From: Myxococcus dinghuensis | GTDB taxonomy: Bacteria > Myxococcota > Myxococcia > Myxococcales > Myxococcaceae | DNA length: 64,000 nucleotides | Assembly: GCF_024198235.1 (NCBI RefSeq) | Contig: NZ_JAKCFB010000012.1 | Span: forward strand, 124,001-188,000 | Direction: 5' to 3' | Part shown: one piece after another, positions 39,999 to 47,880 of the stretch | Position numbering within the stretch: the first letter of the stretch is position 1 | How the letters are laid out: the number at the start of each line of letters is the position of its first letter | Translations under genes and position numbers: made by a program | The notes under the pieces: generated by a model | What the model saw: only the letters and a program-made list of their open reading frames with translations | What the model was told of the DNA's origin: nothing | Database searches by the model: none

Positions 39999-40822
39999 GC
40001 GTGAGGTGACGTGGCGGCCCTCCGCGAGGAGGGTCGACGGGCCGTCCCGGAGCGAGGCTCCGCGGGCGGCCTTTCCATGTCCGGGGGCAGCCGGGTGGGG
40101 TGCCCCAGCAGCTCCGAAAGGACGAGCGCGTCGAGCACTGCGTGTCCACGCAGGTCGTTGTTGAAGAACACCCAGGCCGTGTGGCCGTGCTCACGCCAGG
40201 TGCGCAAGTCCCCCGCCACCCGGCGCAGGGCCGCCTTCCCGTAGCCCCCCGCGTAGCGGGCTTGTGTGCCATGGAAGCGCAGGTAGCGCATGCGCCCCGT
40301 CGGGCGAGGAGGCCGTCGGGCGAGGAGGTCGTGCTCGCACAGCGCCGCGTGGTGGGCGTCCAGGACCGCCAGCACCTCCGGGTGGTACCAGGCGGTGTCG
40401 CGGAACTCGACGACCTGCTGGATGCCTCGGGGTTGATGGGCGAGGAAGCGGTCCAGCCGCTCCGGATCCGGCCCGCTCAGGAAGGGCGGGAGCTGCCAGA
40501 GGATGGGGCCCAGCTTGCGCCCCAGCCGGCGCACCGGCGCGTAGAAGTGCTCCAGGCCGTCCTCGACGTCGGTGAGGCGCTTGAGGTGCGTGAGGAAGCG
40601 GCTGCCCTTGCAGGCGAAGCGGAAGCCCGGCGGCACCGCGTCGCGCCACCGGTCCACGGCCTCGGGCGTGGGGAGCCGGTAGAACGTGGCGTTCAGCTCG
40701 ACGGTGGTGAAGACGCGCGCATACCAGGAGAGCCAGCGGCGGGCCGGCAGGTCGGGGGGATAGAAGCGCCCCTTCCAGTCCCGGTAGACGTAGCCGCTGG
40801 TGCCCAGGTGGACGGTGCCCAT
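39995..40822 (-). CDS. DUF72 family protein
   Basis: A 275-residue protein of the DUF72 (YecE-like) TIM-barrel family: HLGTSGYVYRDWKGRFYP, LSWYARVFTTVELNATFYR, WQLPPFLSGPDPERLDRF, VVEFRDTAWY and AWVFFNNDLRGHAV are all family motifs. Function is unknown; the fold resembles xylose-isomerase-like barrels. It overlaps the lpdA stop by 4 bases (convergent). The C-terminal 30 residues are Arg/Pro-rich and may be poorly conserved. The ATG at 40822 has no strong ribosome binding site. Confidence 0.9.
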   Translation of the reverse strand: MGTVHLGTSGYVYRDWKGRFYPPDLPARRWLSWYARVFTTVELNATFYRLPTPEAVDRWRDAVPPGFRFACKGSRFLTHLKRLTDVEDGLEHFYAPVRRLGRKLGPILWQLPPFLSGPDPERLDRFLAHQPRGIQQVVEFRDTAWYHPEVLAVLDAHHAALCEHDLLARRPPRPTGRMRYLRFHGTQARYAGGYGKAALRRVAGDLRTWREHGHTAWVFFNNDLRGHAVLDALVLSELLGHPTRLPPDMERPPAEPRSGTARRPSSRRAATSPHA

Positions 40823-40956
40823 GCCCACAGGCTGGCCACCCGGCCCGCGCCATGCCGGCCTCCCGAGGCTGCCCGGTCGCGGCGCGGGCATTAGTACGGT
40901 AACAACCTGCGCGAAGGACCTGCGGGTGCTGACGCCTCGCGTTAGAGGCTTCCCGC

Positions 40957-40985
40957 TTGAACGTCTTCCGCCCAAACCATAGAAG
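40957..40985 (+). promoter_or_regulatory. Candidate lipA promoter
   Basis: TTGAAC (40957-40962), 17 bp and TAGAAG (40980-40985) predict a start near 40992, 5 bp before the lipA ATG. Transcription from here would give an almost leaderless lipA mRNA; the AGAAGG overlapping the -10 could otherwise serve as ribosome binding site. Confidence 0.3.
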
Positions 40986-40996
40986 GCCCGCGACCC

Positions 40997-41926
40997 ATGG
41001 CGACTCCTGACAGGTTTCCGCTCCCCCAGGTGACAGAGACCACCCGCAAGCCGGACTGGCTCAAGGTGCGCCTGCCTCACGGCGAGGGGTACGAGCGGGT
41101 CAAGGCCATCGTGAAGCGCACGAAGCTGGCCACCGTGTGCGAGGAGGCCCGCTGCCCGAACATCGCCGAGTGCTGGGGCGGTGGCACCGCCACGGTGATG
41201 CTGATGGGCGAGGTCTGCACGCGCGCGTGCCGCTTCTGCCACGTGAAGGTGGGCGCTCCGCCGCCGTTGGATCCGATGGAGCCCATCCACCTGGCCCAGG
41301 CCGTCAAGGAGATGGACCTGGAGTACATCGTCGTGACGTCCGTGAACCGGGATGACCGGCCGGACGGCGGCGCCAGCCACTTCGCCTCGGCCATCCGCGA
41401 GCTGCGCAAGGAGAGCCCGCGCACCATCGTCGAGGTGCTCATCCCCGACTTCAAGGGCGTGGAGAAGGACCTGACCACCGTCGCGGAGGCGCGTCCCCAC
41501 GTGGTGGCGCACAACGTGGAGACGGTGGAGCGGCTGACGCCCACGGTCCGTGATCGCCGCGCCCGCTACGGCCAGTCCCTGCGCGTGCTGGAGTACCTCA
41601 AGAACCGCCCCGAGGGCCTGTACACCAAGACCTCCGTCATGGTGGGCCTGGGCGAGACGGACGCCGAGCTCGAGCAGACCTTCAAGGACCTGCGCGAGGT
41701 GGGCGTGGACGTGTTGACGCTGGGGCAGTATCTCCAGCCCTCGCAGTACCACCTGCGCGTGGAGCGCTTCGTCACGCCCGCGCAGTTCGAGGACTACAAG
41801 AAGCTGGCCGAGTCCTACGGGTTCCTCTATGTGGCCGCCGGCCCCCTGGTTCGCTCCAGCTACCGCGCCGCCGAGTTCTTCATGAAGGGCCTGATGGAGC
41901 GCGAGCGCCTCGAGCGCCTTGGCTGA
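40997..41926 (+). CDS. lipA: Lipoyl synthase
   Basis: A 309-residue radical-SAM enzyme that inserts two sulfurs into octanoyl groups. Auxiliary cluster Cys are C48, C53 and C59 (CEEARCPNIAEC). The SAM cluster is C74-x3-C78-x2-C81 (CTRACRFC). The C-terminal Ser ligand is in RSSYRAAEFF. All are intact and length is usual. It precedes an E2 gene by 60 bp and LipB is encoded two genes on. Confidence 0.98.
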   Translation: MATPDRFPLPQVTETTRKPDWLKVRLPHGEGYERVKAIVKRTKLATVCEEARCPNIAECWGGGTATVMLMGEVCTRACRFCHVKVGAPPPLDPMEPIHLAQAVKEMDLEYIVVTSVNRDDRPDGGASHFASAIRELRKESPRTIVEVLIPDFKGVEKDLTTVAEARPHVVAHNVETVERLTPTVRDRRARYGQSLRVLEYLKNRPEGLYTKTSVMVGLGETDAELEQTFKDLREVGVDVLTLGQYLQPSQYHLRVERFVTPAQFEDYKKLAESYGFLYVAAGPLVRSSYRAAEFFMKGLMERERLERLG

Positions 41927-41986
41927 GACGAATCGCCGCGATTCGTGGCTTGACGCAACCCCCGTTCCCCTCGGAAAGACCACCCC

Positions 41987-43249
41987 ATGGCAACGTTCGA
42001 ATTCAAGCTCCCCGACCTCGGCGAAGGCGTGATGGAGGGAGAGCTGGTCAAGTGGCACGTCAAGGAAGGCGACGTCGTCAAGGAAGACCAGGTGCTCGCC
42101 GAGGTGATGACGGACAAGGCCACGGTCACCGTCCCCAGCCCGAAGGCGGGCCGCGTGCTGAAGACGCACGGCAAGGAAGGGGACATGGCGAAGGTGCACC
42201 AGCTCCTCGTCACGCTGGACATCGAGGGCGCGGCGCCGGCGCAGGCGGCGGGCCATGGCGCTCCCGCGGCGCCCTCGGCTCCGGTGGCGGCCCAGGCGGC
42301 GGCTCCCGCGGCGCAGGTGGCGGCGTCTTCGGCTCCCGCGTCGAAGGTGCTGGCGACCCCGGTGACGCGGCGCATGGCGCGTGAGCACGGGCTGGACCTG
42401 GCGACCATCTCCGGCAGTGGCCCGCAGGGGCGGGTGACGAAGGCGGACGTGGTGGCGGCGCTGGAGGGCGGCTCGCAGAAGAACGTGGTCTCCGCGCCGG
42501 CCCAGGCGCGTCCCGCGGCGCCGGCCGTCTCGACGGGGCGCGCGGACGAGCGGATCCCGCTGCGCGGCCTCCGCAAGAAGATCGCCGAGAAGATGGTGCG
42601 CTCGAAGTTCACCATGCCGCACTTCGCGTTCGTCGAGGAGGTGGACGCGACGGACCTGGTGGCGCTGCGCGCGCGGCTCAACGCCCAGCTCGCGGCGACG
42701 GGCGACACCACCAAGCTCAACTACCTGCCGTTCATCATCAAGGCCACCATCGCGGCGCTGAAGAAGTTCCCGCACCTCAACGCGAACTTCGACGAGGCGG
42801 CGCAGGAGCTGGTGGTGCGCGGCGAGTACAACATCGGCATGGCGGTGGCCACGCCGGACGGGCTCACCGTGGCGGTGGTGAAGGACGCGGATCGCCTCAC
42901 GCTGGCGGAGCTGGCGCGCGAGACGGCCCGGTTGGGCGCGGCGGCGCGCGAGCGCAAGCTGAAGATGGAGGACCTGTCCGGCGGCACCTTCACCATCACC
43001 TCGTTGGGACAGAGCGGTGGCCTGTTCGCCACGCCCATCATCAACCACCCCGAGGTGGGCATCATGGGCGTGCACAAGCTGAAGAAGCGCCCGGCGGTGA
43101 AGGACGATCAGATCGTCATCCGCGACATGATGAACCTGTCGCTCTCCTGCGACCACCGCGTCATCGACGGCTCCGTGGCCGCGGACTTCGTCTACGAGGT
43201 CATCAAGTATCTGGAGAAGCCGGACCTGCTGTTCCTCGCCATGGCGTGA
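41987..43249 (+). CDS. 2-oxoacid dehydrogenase dihydrolipoyl acyltransferase (E2)
   Basis: A 420-residue E2. Lipoyl domain (1-80) with the lipoylated Lys at K44 in MTDKATV; Ala/Pro linker; peripheral subunit-binding domain (about 121-165, TPVTRRMAREHGLDLATI); catalytic domain with DHRVIDG near H390/D394. The single lipoyl domain and MTDKATV sequence fit branched-chain or generic 2-oxoacid E2 better than pyruvate E2; the substrate is not settled. No E1 genes lie next to it, so E1 must be elsewhere. Confidence 0.93.
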   Translation: MATFEFKLPDLGEGVMEGELVKWHVKEGDVVKEDQVLAEVMTDKATVTVPSPKAGRVLKTHGKEGDMAKVHQLLVTLDIEGAAPAQAAGHGAPAAPSAPVAAQAAAPAAQVAASSAPASKVLATPVTRRMAREHGLDLATISGSGPQGRVTKADVVAALEGGSQKNVVSAPAQARPAAPAVSTGRADERIPLRGLRKKIAEKMVRSKFTMPHFAFVEEVDATDLVALRARLNAQLAATGDTTKLNYLPFIIKATIAALKKFPHLNANFDEAAQELVVRGEYNIGMAVATPDGLTVAVVKDADRLTLAELARETARLGAAARERKLKMEDLSGGTFTITSLGQSGGLFATPIINHPEVGIMGVHKLKKRPAVKDDQIVIRDMMNLSLSCDHRVIDGSVAADFVYEVIKYLEKPDLLFLAMA

Positions 43250-43272
43250 GGCGACGGGGTGGCGGCTTCATC

Positions 43273-43317
43273 ACCGGCCCGGGAGGACGCGCTCCGCGTG
43301 CGTTCGTCCGGGCCGGT
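43273..43317 (+). terminator. Hairpin after the E2 gene
   Basis: ACCGGCCCGG (43273-43282) pairs with CCGGGCCGGT (43308-43317), a 10-bp G+C stem with a 25-base loop. There is no T run, so it may act with Rho or simply stabilise the 3' end. Confidence 0.45.
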
Positions 43318-43442
43318 CCCGTTCCAGGCACCGGGCGCCCAGGCCCCGTCCCGCTCGGAGGCCCGGTGGCCCATGGCCTGGGGTGCTCGGAATGGCGAGG
43401 AGTCCGGGCGAGGGCCACCCGGTGGGGTTAGGCTCTGAGCGT

Positions 43443-45107
43443 ATGGCCGAGAATCCTCGCGAGCTGATTCGCGCCGCGCAGACCGCCGAGCTCCAGGGCG
43501 ACCTGCCCCGGGCGGTGGAGTACCTCCAGAAGGCGGCGGCGCTCTACCAGCGGGCCGGCAACGCGCCGCGTGCGCTCCAGGTGCTTCGTCACGCCCGGCG
43601 GTTGGACGGGAGTCGCGTGGACCTCCTCGAGGAGATCCATCGCCTCGAGTGGCTGCCCGAGACGCTGCTGGCCCGAGGCGACGCGGAGGAGGACGAGGAC
43701 TCGCAGCTCGTCCAGTCCCTGTCGGACGAGGAGATTCCCCTGCCGGAGCTGGCGCGGAGGCAGCGGCTCATCGACGACGCGCTGCGCGCCGTCGAGGCCC
43801 GCGAGGTGGGCGTGGCTCCTCCCTCGCGCGCGACCTGGGTGCTGGAGGGCGAGGTCGCCGAGGATCTCCAGCGGCTGGAGGCGCAGTTGGCCCGTGTCGC
43901 CGCCATGGTCGAGGTGGCCGTGGACGCTCACGTGCCCGGTGTGGTGGGTGCGGTAAGCCCGAGTGCTCCCGAGAGGGTCTCCACCACGCACGGAGACGGA
44001 ACGCCCCCAGCTTCAGGCGTCGACGGGTCCGTCGCGGAGCCGTCACCTGGAGAGGTGGCGGGGCCGTCCGAGGTGCTCGCGAACCAGGGCCTCCCGGAGG
44101 ACGGTGGCGTGTTCCTCGCGGAGGCGCTGCTGGACGCGCGCGCCACGCCGACGGAGTGGCGACCGGAGGTCCGGACGGAGGACGCGCCGCCCCGGCGCAG
44201 GCGCGAGCCCCGCATCATCGAGCGGGGGCCGACGCGTGCCGACGTCTCGCTGGATGCCTGGTGCTCGTTCTGCTGCCGTCCCCAGGGAGAGACGGGAGCG
44301 CTCGTCGCGGGCCCGGCAGGGGCCTTCATCTGCAAGGCGTGTCTGGCGGAGTCCGCGTCGCTCCTGGGTGACGTGACGGCGGTTCCTCTGGCACCGCGCA
44401 TGGGCGTGGAACTGGGGCGCGAAGCGGGCCTGGACTTCGTGGGACAGCCCGAGGCCGTCGCCGCGCTGGAGCAGGGGCTGCGCTCGGGCGTGCGGTGCCT
44501 CCTCGTGGTGGGGCCAGAGGGGTGTGGCAAGAGCACGCTGTTCCAGCAGCTCCAACGTCAGGGGCTGGGGGTCCTGGCCACGGTGGCCTCGCTCACCGAG
44601 CTGGCGTCGACGGCGCCGGTGCTCGTGGAGGACGTGGAGCGGGTGGGCCCCGAGGCGCTGAGGCGGCTCGAGGACTTCCTGGCGCGGGAGACGCGGGCTG
44701 CCGTGGTGCTGGGGGCCCGAGGTCAGGTCCGCGAGCAGGGTGGGGTGACGCTGCGGGGAGACTCGGGGCGCTGGCGGGTGCCCACGACGGAGGGGCTGGC
44801 GCGGGCCGTCCAGGGGGCGCTGCCGGTGGGGCTCCTCGGGAGGGTGGCGCAGCTCGTGTCGCTGGCCATCCCCACGCAGGCCGAATACATGGAGATGGCT
44901 CGCGCGCGACTGGCGCTGCGCGACCCCGCGGTCATCCTGTCGGAGGACGCGCTGGCCGCCCTCGCGGCGGAGGCCTCGCGCTCGCCGCGTGGGGGGCATG
45001 AGTTGCACGCCCTGCTCGACCGGATTCCGGCGGGGACGTGGGGGCTGGAGCCCGAGCCGAAGAAGTCCGCGGCCCCGCGCAAGGGGCGGCGAAAGGGAAC
45101 ACCGTGA
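43443..45107 (+). CDS. TPR - ClpX-type zinc finger - AAA-like ATPase
   Basis: A 554-residue protein of unusual build. Residues 1-60 are TPR-like (AAQTAELQGDLPRAVEYLQK). An acidic, disordered stretch (about 80-265) follows. Residues about 272-305 are a ClpX-type four-Cys zinc finger (CSFCCRPQ, FICKAC). A P-loop follows, with VVGPEGCGKST (Walker A) and PVLVEDVERVG (weak Walker B), then a ClpX-like small domain (ILSEDALAALAAEASRSPRGGHELHALL). It is too short for a full ClpX and lacks a visible arginine finger. It overlaps lipB by 4 bases (GTGA). Function unknown; protein-quality or adaptor roles are guesses. Confidence 0.78.
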   Translation: MAENPRELIRAAQTAELQGDLPRAVEYLQKAAALYQRAGNAPRALQVLRHARRLDGSRVDLLEEIHRLEWLPETLLARGDAEEDEDSQLVQSLSDEEIPLPELARRQRLIDDALRAVEAREVGVAPPSRATWVLEGEVAEDLQRLEAQLARVAAMVEVAVDAHVPGVVGAVSPSAPERVSTTHGDGTPPASGVDGSVAEPSPGEVAGPSEVLANQGLPEDGGVFLAEALLDARATPTEWRPEVRTEDAPPRRRREPRIIERGPTRADVSLDAWCSFCCRPQGETGALVAGPAGAFICKACLAESASLLGDVTAVPLAPRMGVELGREAGLDFVGQPEAVAALEQGLRSGVRCLLVVGPEGCGKSTLFQQLQRQGLGVLATVASLTELASTAPVLVEDVERVGPEALRRLEDFLARETRAAVVLGARGQVREQGGVTLRGDSGRWRVPTTEGLARAVQGALPVGLLGRVAQLVSLAIPTQAEYMEMARARLALRDPAVILSEDALAALAAEASRSPRGGHELHALLDRIPAGTWGLEPEPKKSAAPRKGRRKGTP

Positions 45108-46189
45108 ACACCATCACCGTCTACCGTCTGGGCCGCGTGGAGTACGAGGACGGCCTCGAGCTGATGCGCCTCTTCGGCGAGGCGCGTCGACAGGGGCTCT
45201 CCTCGGACGTGCTGCTGCTGCTGGAGCATCCGCCGGTGCTGACGCTCGGTCGCGGGGCGAAGCGGGAGAACATCACCGCGTCCGACGAGCGCCTGGCCCA
45301 GGAGGGCGTGGAGATCTTCGAGACCAACCGGGGCGGCGACGTGACGTACCACGGGCCGGGGCAGATCGTCGGCTACCCCCTGTTCCTGCTCCCCGAGTCG
45401 CGCCGCGACGTGCGCCGCTACGTGCGCGACGTGGAGCGCTCCGTCATGCAGACGCTGTCGGAGTGGGGCATCACCGCGGGCCCCATCCCGAAGTGGCCGG
45501 GCGTGTGGATTGGCGAGGAGGGTGACCCGGACGCGCGGAAGATCGCCGCCATCGGTGTCCACATCTCGCGGTGGTTCACCTCGCATGGGTTCGCGCTCAA
45601 CGTGAACACGCGCATGGAGCACTTCCGGCTCATCGTCCCCTGTGGCATCCGCGAGGCGGGCGTCACCTCCATGCAGCGCGAGCGCAGCCAGGCCATCCCG
45701 GTGGCGGACGTGGAGGAGTCGCTCGCCCGCAGCTTCTGCACGGTGTTCGACAGCGAGCGCGCCCAGCCCGCCCCCCTCATGCGCACCGTCAGCATCGCGG
45801 TGGTGCGGGGGCACGGGCCGGAGGCGCGGGTGCTGCTCGTGCGCCGTCGACCGGAGCGGGGTGGCTTCTGGCAGGTGCTCACCGGCCGCGTGGAGGACGC
45901 CGAGTCGCCCGCGCAGGCCGCGGCGCGCGAGCTGGAGGAGGAGACGGGTTTGCGGATGCCGGTCGAGGACCTGGCCTACCGTCACGCCTTCGCGGTGGGC
46001 CAGACGCTGCCGCCCGTGCTGGCGGAGGAGCACGGCTTCGCGGCGCACGTCCCGCCGGATGCCCAGGTGCGCCTGGGCCCCGAGCACGACGCCTTCGAGT
46101 GGGTGGATGTCCCCACCGCGCTGGAGCGCCTGCCGTTCAGGGGACTGAAGGAGACGGTGCGCCGCGCGGTCGCGAAGCGGAGCGCCTGA
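45104..46189 (+). CDS. lipB: Lipoyl(octanoyl) transferase LipB fused to a NUDIX hydrolase domain
   Basis: A 361-residue fusion. Residues 1-215 are LipB: GGDVTYHGPGQIVGYP, catalytic K146 in DARKIAAIGV and acyl-enzyme C180 in LIVPCGI, all intact. It moves octanoate from acyl-ACP to lipoyl domains. Residues about 226-361 are a NUDIX domain with a perfect box GX5EX7REUXEEXGU (261-283, ending RELEEETGL). Normal LipB is about 210-240 residues, so the NUDIX part is an addition; there is no stop or frameshift between them. The start is GTG at 45104, overlapping the upstream ATPase gene. The NUDIX substrate is unknown. Confidence 0.93.
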   Translation: MNTITVYRLGRVEYEDGLELMRLFGEARRQGLSSDVLLLLEHPPVLTLGRGAKRENITASDERLAQEGVEIFETNRGGDVTYHGPGQIVGYPLFLLPESRRDVRRYVRDVERSVMQTLSEWGITAGPIPKWPGVWIGEEGDPDARKIAAIGVHISRWFTSHGFALNVNTRMEHFRLIVPCGIREAGVTSMQRERSQAIPVADVEESLARSFCTVFDSERAQPAPLMRTVSIAVVRGHGPEARVLLVRRRPERGGFWQVLTGRVEDAESPAQAAARELEEETGLRMPVEDLAYRHAFAVGQTLPPVLAEEHGFAAHVPPDAQVRLGPEHDAFEWVDVPTALERLPFRGLKETVRRAVAKRSA

Positions 46190-46198
46190 GCGTCGCGC

Positions 46199-47035
46199 TC
46201 AGGGCTCGAGGACCATCGACTCCTTGGCGGCGATGGCCTCCGGGCGGTGCTTGCGCACCTGGCGCAGCAGCCGGTCCATGGAGGCGTCGTCGCGCCCGGG
46301 GTCGTGGTGGAAGAGCACCAGCGTCTTCACCTTCGAGGCGTTCGCGGCGGCCACGGCGGCCTGCCACGTCGAGTGTCCCCAGCCCGTGCGCGCCGGACCC
46401 GCGCGGCCGTGGTACTCGTCCTCCGTGTACATGGAGTCGTAGATGAGCAGGTCGGCGCCCTTCGCGAACTCGAACAGGCCCGTGTCCAGCTCGCTGCCGT
46501 GCTCCACGTCCGTGGCGTAGACCACGGACCGTCCACCACACTCGATGCGGTAGCCGAGGTTGCCACCCGGGTGGTTCAGCTCCAGCCACCGCACGGTCGC
46601 GGGTCCGATGCGCAGCGTCCCGTTCTCCGGCAGGTCCTGGTACGACAGCTTCGCGCGGAACGCCGCGTCCGCCGTGACCGGGAAGTAGGGCTGCACCATC
46701 TGCCCGCCGAGGATCTCCCGCATCGTGCGCCCGTTGCGCGGCGGCCCGTTGAGGGTCAGCTCGCTGGAGGGCACGAACATGGGGGCGAAGAACGGCAGGC
46801 CCTGCAGGTGGTCGTAGTGGTAGTGCGTGATGAAGATGTTGCCGCGCACCGGCGCGCTGCCCGCGCTCAGGAGCGCGTCACCGAGCGCCCGGGCTCCAGA
46901 GCCCAGGTCGAAGATGAGCAGCTCGTCGCCGCAGCGGATCTCCACGCACGGGGTGTTGCCGCCGTAGCGCCGGGTCTGCGGACCTGGAGAGGGGATGGAG
47001 CCGCGCACGCCCCAGAAGCGGACCGTGAAGGGCAC
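46199..47035 (-). CDS. MBL-fold metallo-hydrolase
   Basis: A protein of about 278 residues of the metallo-beta-lactamase superfamily, close to the RNase-Z-like/phosphodiesterase branch: VRFWGVRGSIPSPGP, YGGNTPCVEI, metal motif ITHYHYDHLQGLPFF, YATDVEHG and LVLFHHDPGRDD. The HxHxDH ligands are complete. The start is not certain: GTG at 47035 begins just before the conserved WGVRGS. A TTG at 47131 would add a basic, Pro/Arg-rich N-terminus of 32 residues and overlap ribA by 47 bp. Convergent with lipB (9-bp gap). Confidence 0.85.
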   Translation of the reverse strand: MPFTVRFWGVRGSIPSPGPQTRRYGGNTPCVEIRCGDELLIFDLGSGARALGDALLSAGSAPVRGNIFITHYHYDHLQGLPFFAPMFVPSSELTLNGPPRNGRTMREILGGQMVQPYFPVTADAAFRAKLSYQDLPENGTLRIGPATVRWLELNHPGGNLGYRIECGGRSVVYATDVEHGSELDTGLFEFAKGADLLIYDSMYTEDEYHGRAGPARTGWGHSTWQAAVAAANASKVKTLVLFHHDPGRDDASMDRLLRQVRKHRPEAIAAKESMVLEP

Positions 47036-47084
47036 GCGCGCGCGGTTTCGCGCGACGGTGTTGCGCCGTCGCGCGGGAGGCTTC

Positions 47085-47759
47085 TCAGCCGGCCTGGGCT
47101 TCCGTGTCGTCGTCCTCGGCGAAGAGCTCAATCAGATGCCCCGTACGCTCGCGCTTCGTCCTCAAGTAGTCGACGTTATGCGGATTGTGCTCGGTCCGGG
47201 AAGGGATTCGACGCAGGACCGGGATGCCTTCCTCCACCATGCCCGCGATCTTCAGCGGGTTGTTGGTGATGAGGTCCACCGAGCGTACGTCCAGCGAGCG
47301 CAGCATCTCCGCCGCGATGTCGTAGCTGCGCAGGTCGTCCGCGAACCCGAGCTGCCGGTTCGCCTCGTAGGTGTCCAGCCCCTTGGCCTGCAGCGCGTAC
47401 GCCTTGATCTTGTTCCCCAGGCCGATGCCCCGGCCCTCCTGGCGGAGGTACAGGACCACTCCCAGCCCACGCTGGGTGATGAAGTCCAGCGCGCGATCCA
47501 ACTGCGCCCGGCAGTCACACTTGAGGCTGCCGAAGACCTCGCTCGTCAGACACTCGGAGTGGATGCGCACCGGCACGCCCTCCACGCCCGAGATGTTCCC
47601 CGCAACCAGCGCCACGTGCTCCCGACCGTTGCGCTTGTCCCGGAAGACGATGGTCCGCAACGGGCCGCGCCCCGTGGGAATCTCCGCCTCCGAGAACCGC
47701 TCCAGGTGCTGCGTGGGCTTGCGGGTCGGGAGGACTTGGGGTGCGCGTGTGTCCGACAT
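47085..47759 (-). CDS. ribA: GTP cyclohydrolase II
   Basis: A 224-residue stand-alone RibA that opens GTP to the first riboflavin intermediate. The zinc Cys are in SECLTSEVFGSLKCDC. The catalytic VLYLRQEGRGIGLGNKI is intact, followed by LGFADDLRSYDIAAEML and TNNPLKIAGM. There is no RibB domain, so DHBP synthase must be elsewhere. The start at 47759 has AGGAATC upstream. It lies between moeA and the MBL gene on the same strand, 121 bp from moeA, so it may have its own promoter. Confidence 0.96.
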   Translation of the reverse strand: MSDTRAPQVLPTRKPTQHLERFSEAEIPTGRGPLRTIVFRDKRNGREHVALVAGNISGVEGVPVRIHSECLTSEVFGSLKCDCRAQLDRALDFITQRGLGVVLYLRQEGRGIGLGNKIKAYALQAKGLDTYEANRQLGFADDLRSYDIAAEMLRSLDVRSVDLITNNPLKIAGMVEEGIPVLRRIPSRTEHNPHNVDYLRTKRERTGHLIELFAEDDDTEAQAG

Positions 47760-47880
47760 GATTCCTGTTCTCCAGAGCGGAAGCTCCTCTTTGGAGCCCC
47801 CATCGTCGCAAGTCAAGGCGGACTCACCGTCGCGTCCGCCGTGTACGCCTCGTAGATGCCTGGGGGTGGGTCGATGTTTC

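Noticed and set aside
39995..43156. A minus-strand open frame of more than 1000 codons opposite lipA and E2
   Set aside because: Only its first-transcribed-last part (40822-39995) is the DUF72 gene. The rest is antisense to genes with perfect family motifs and is a by-product of G/C-rich third positions.
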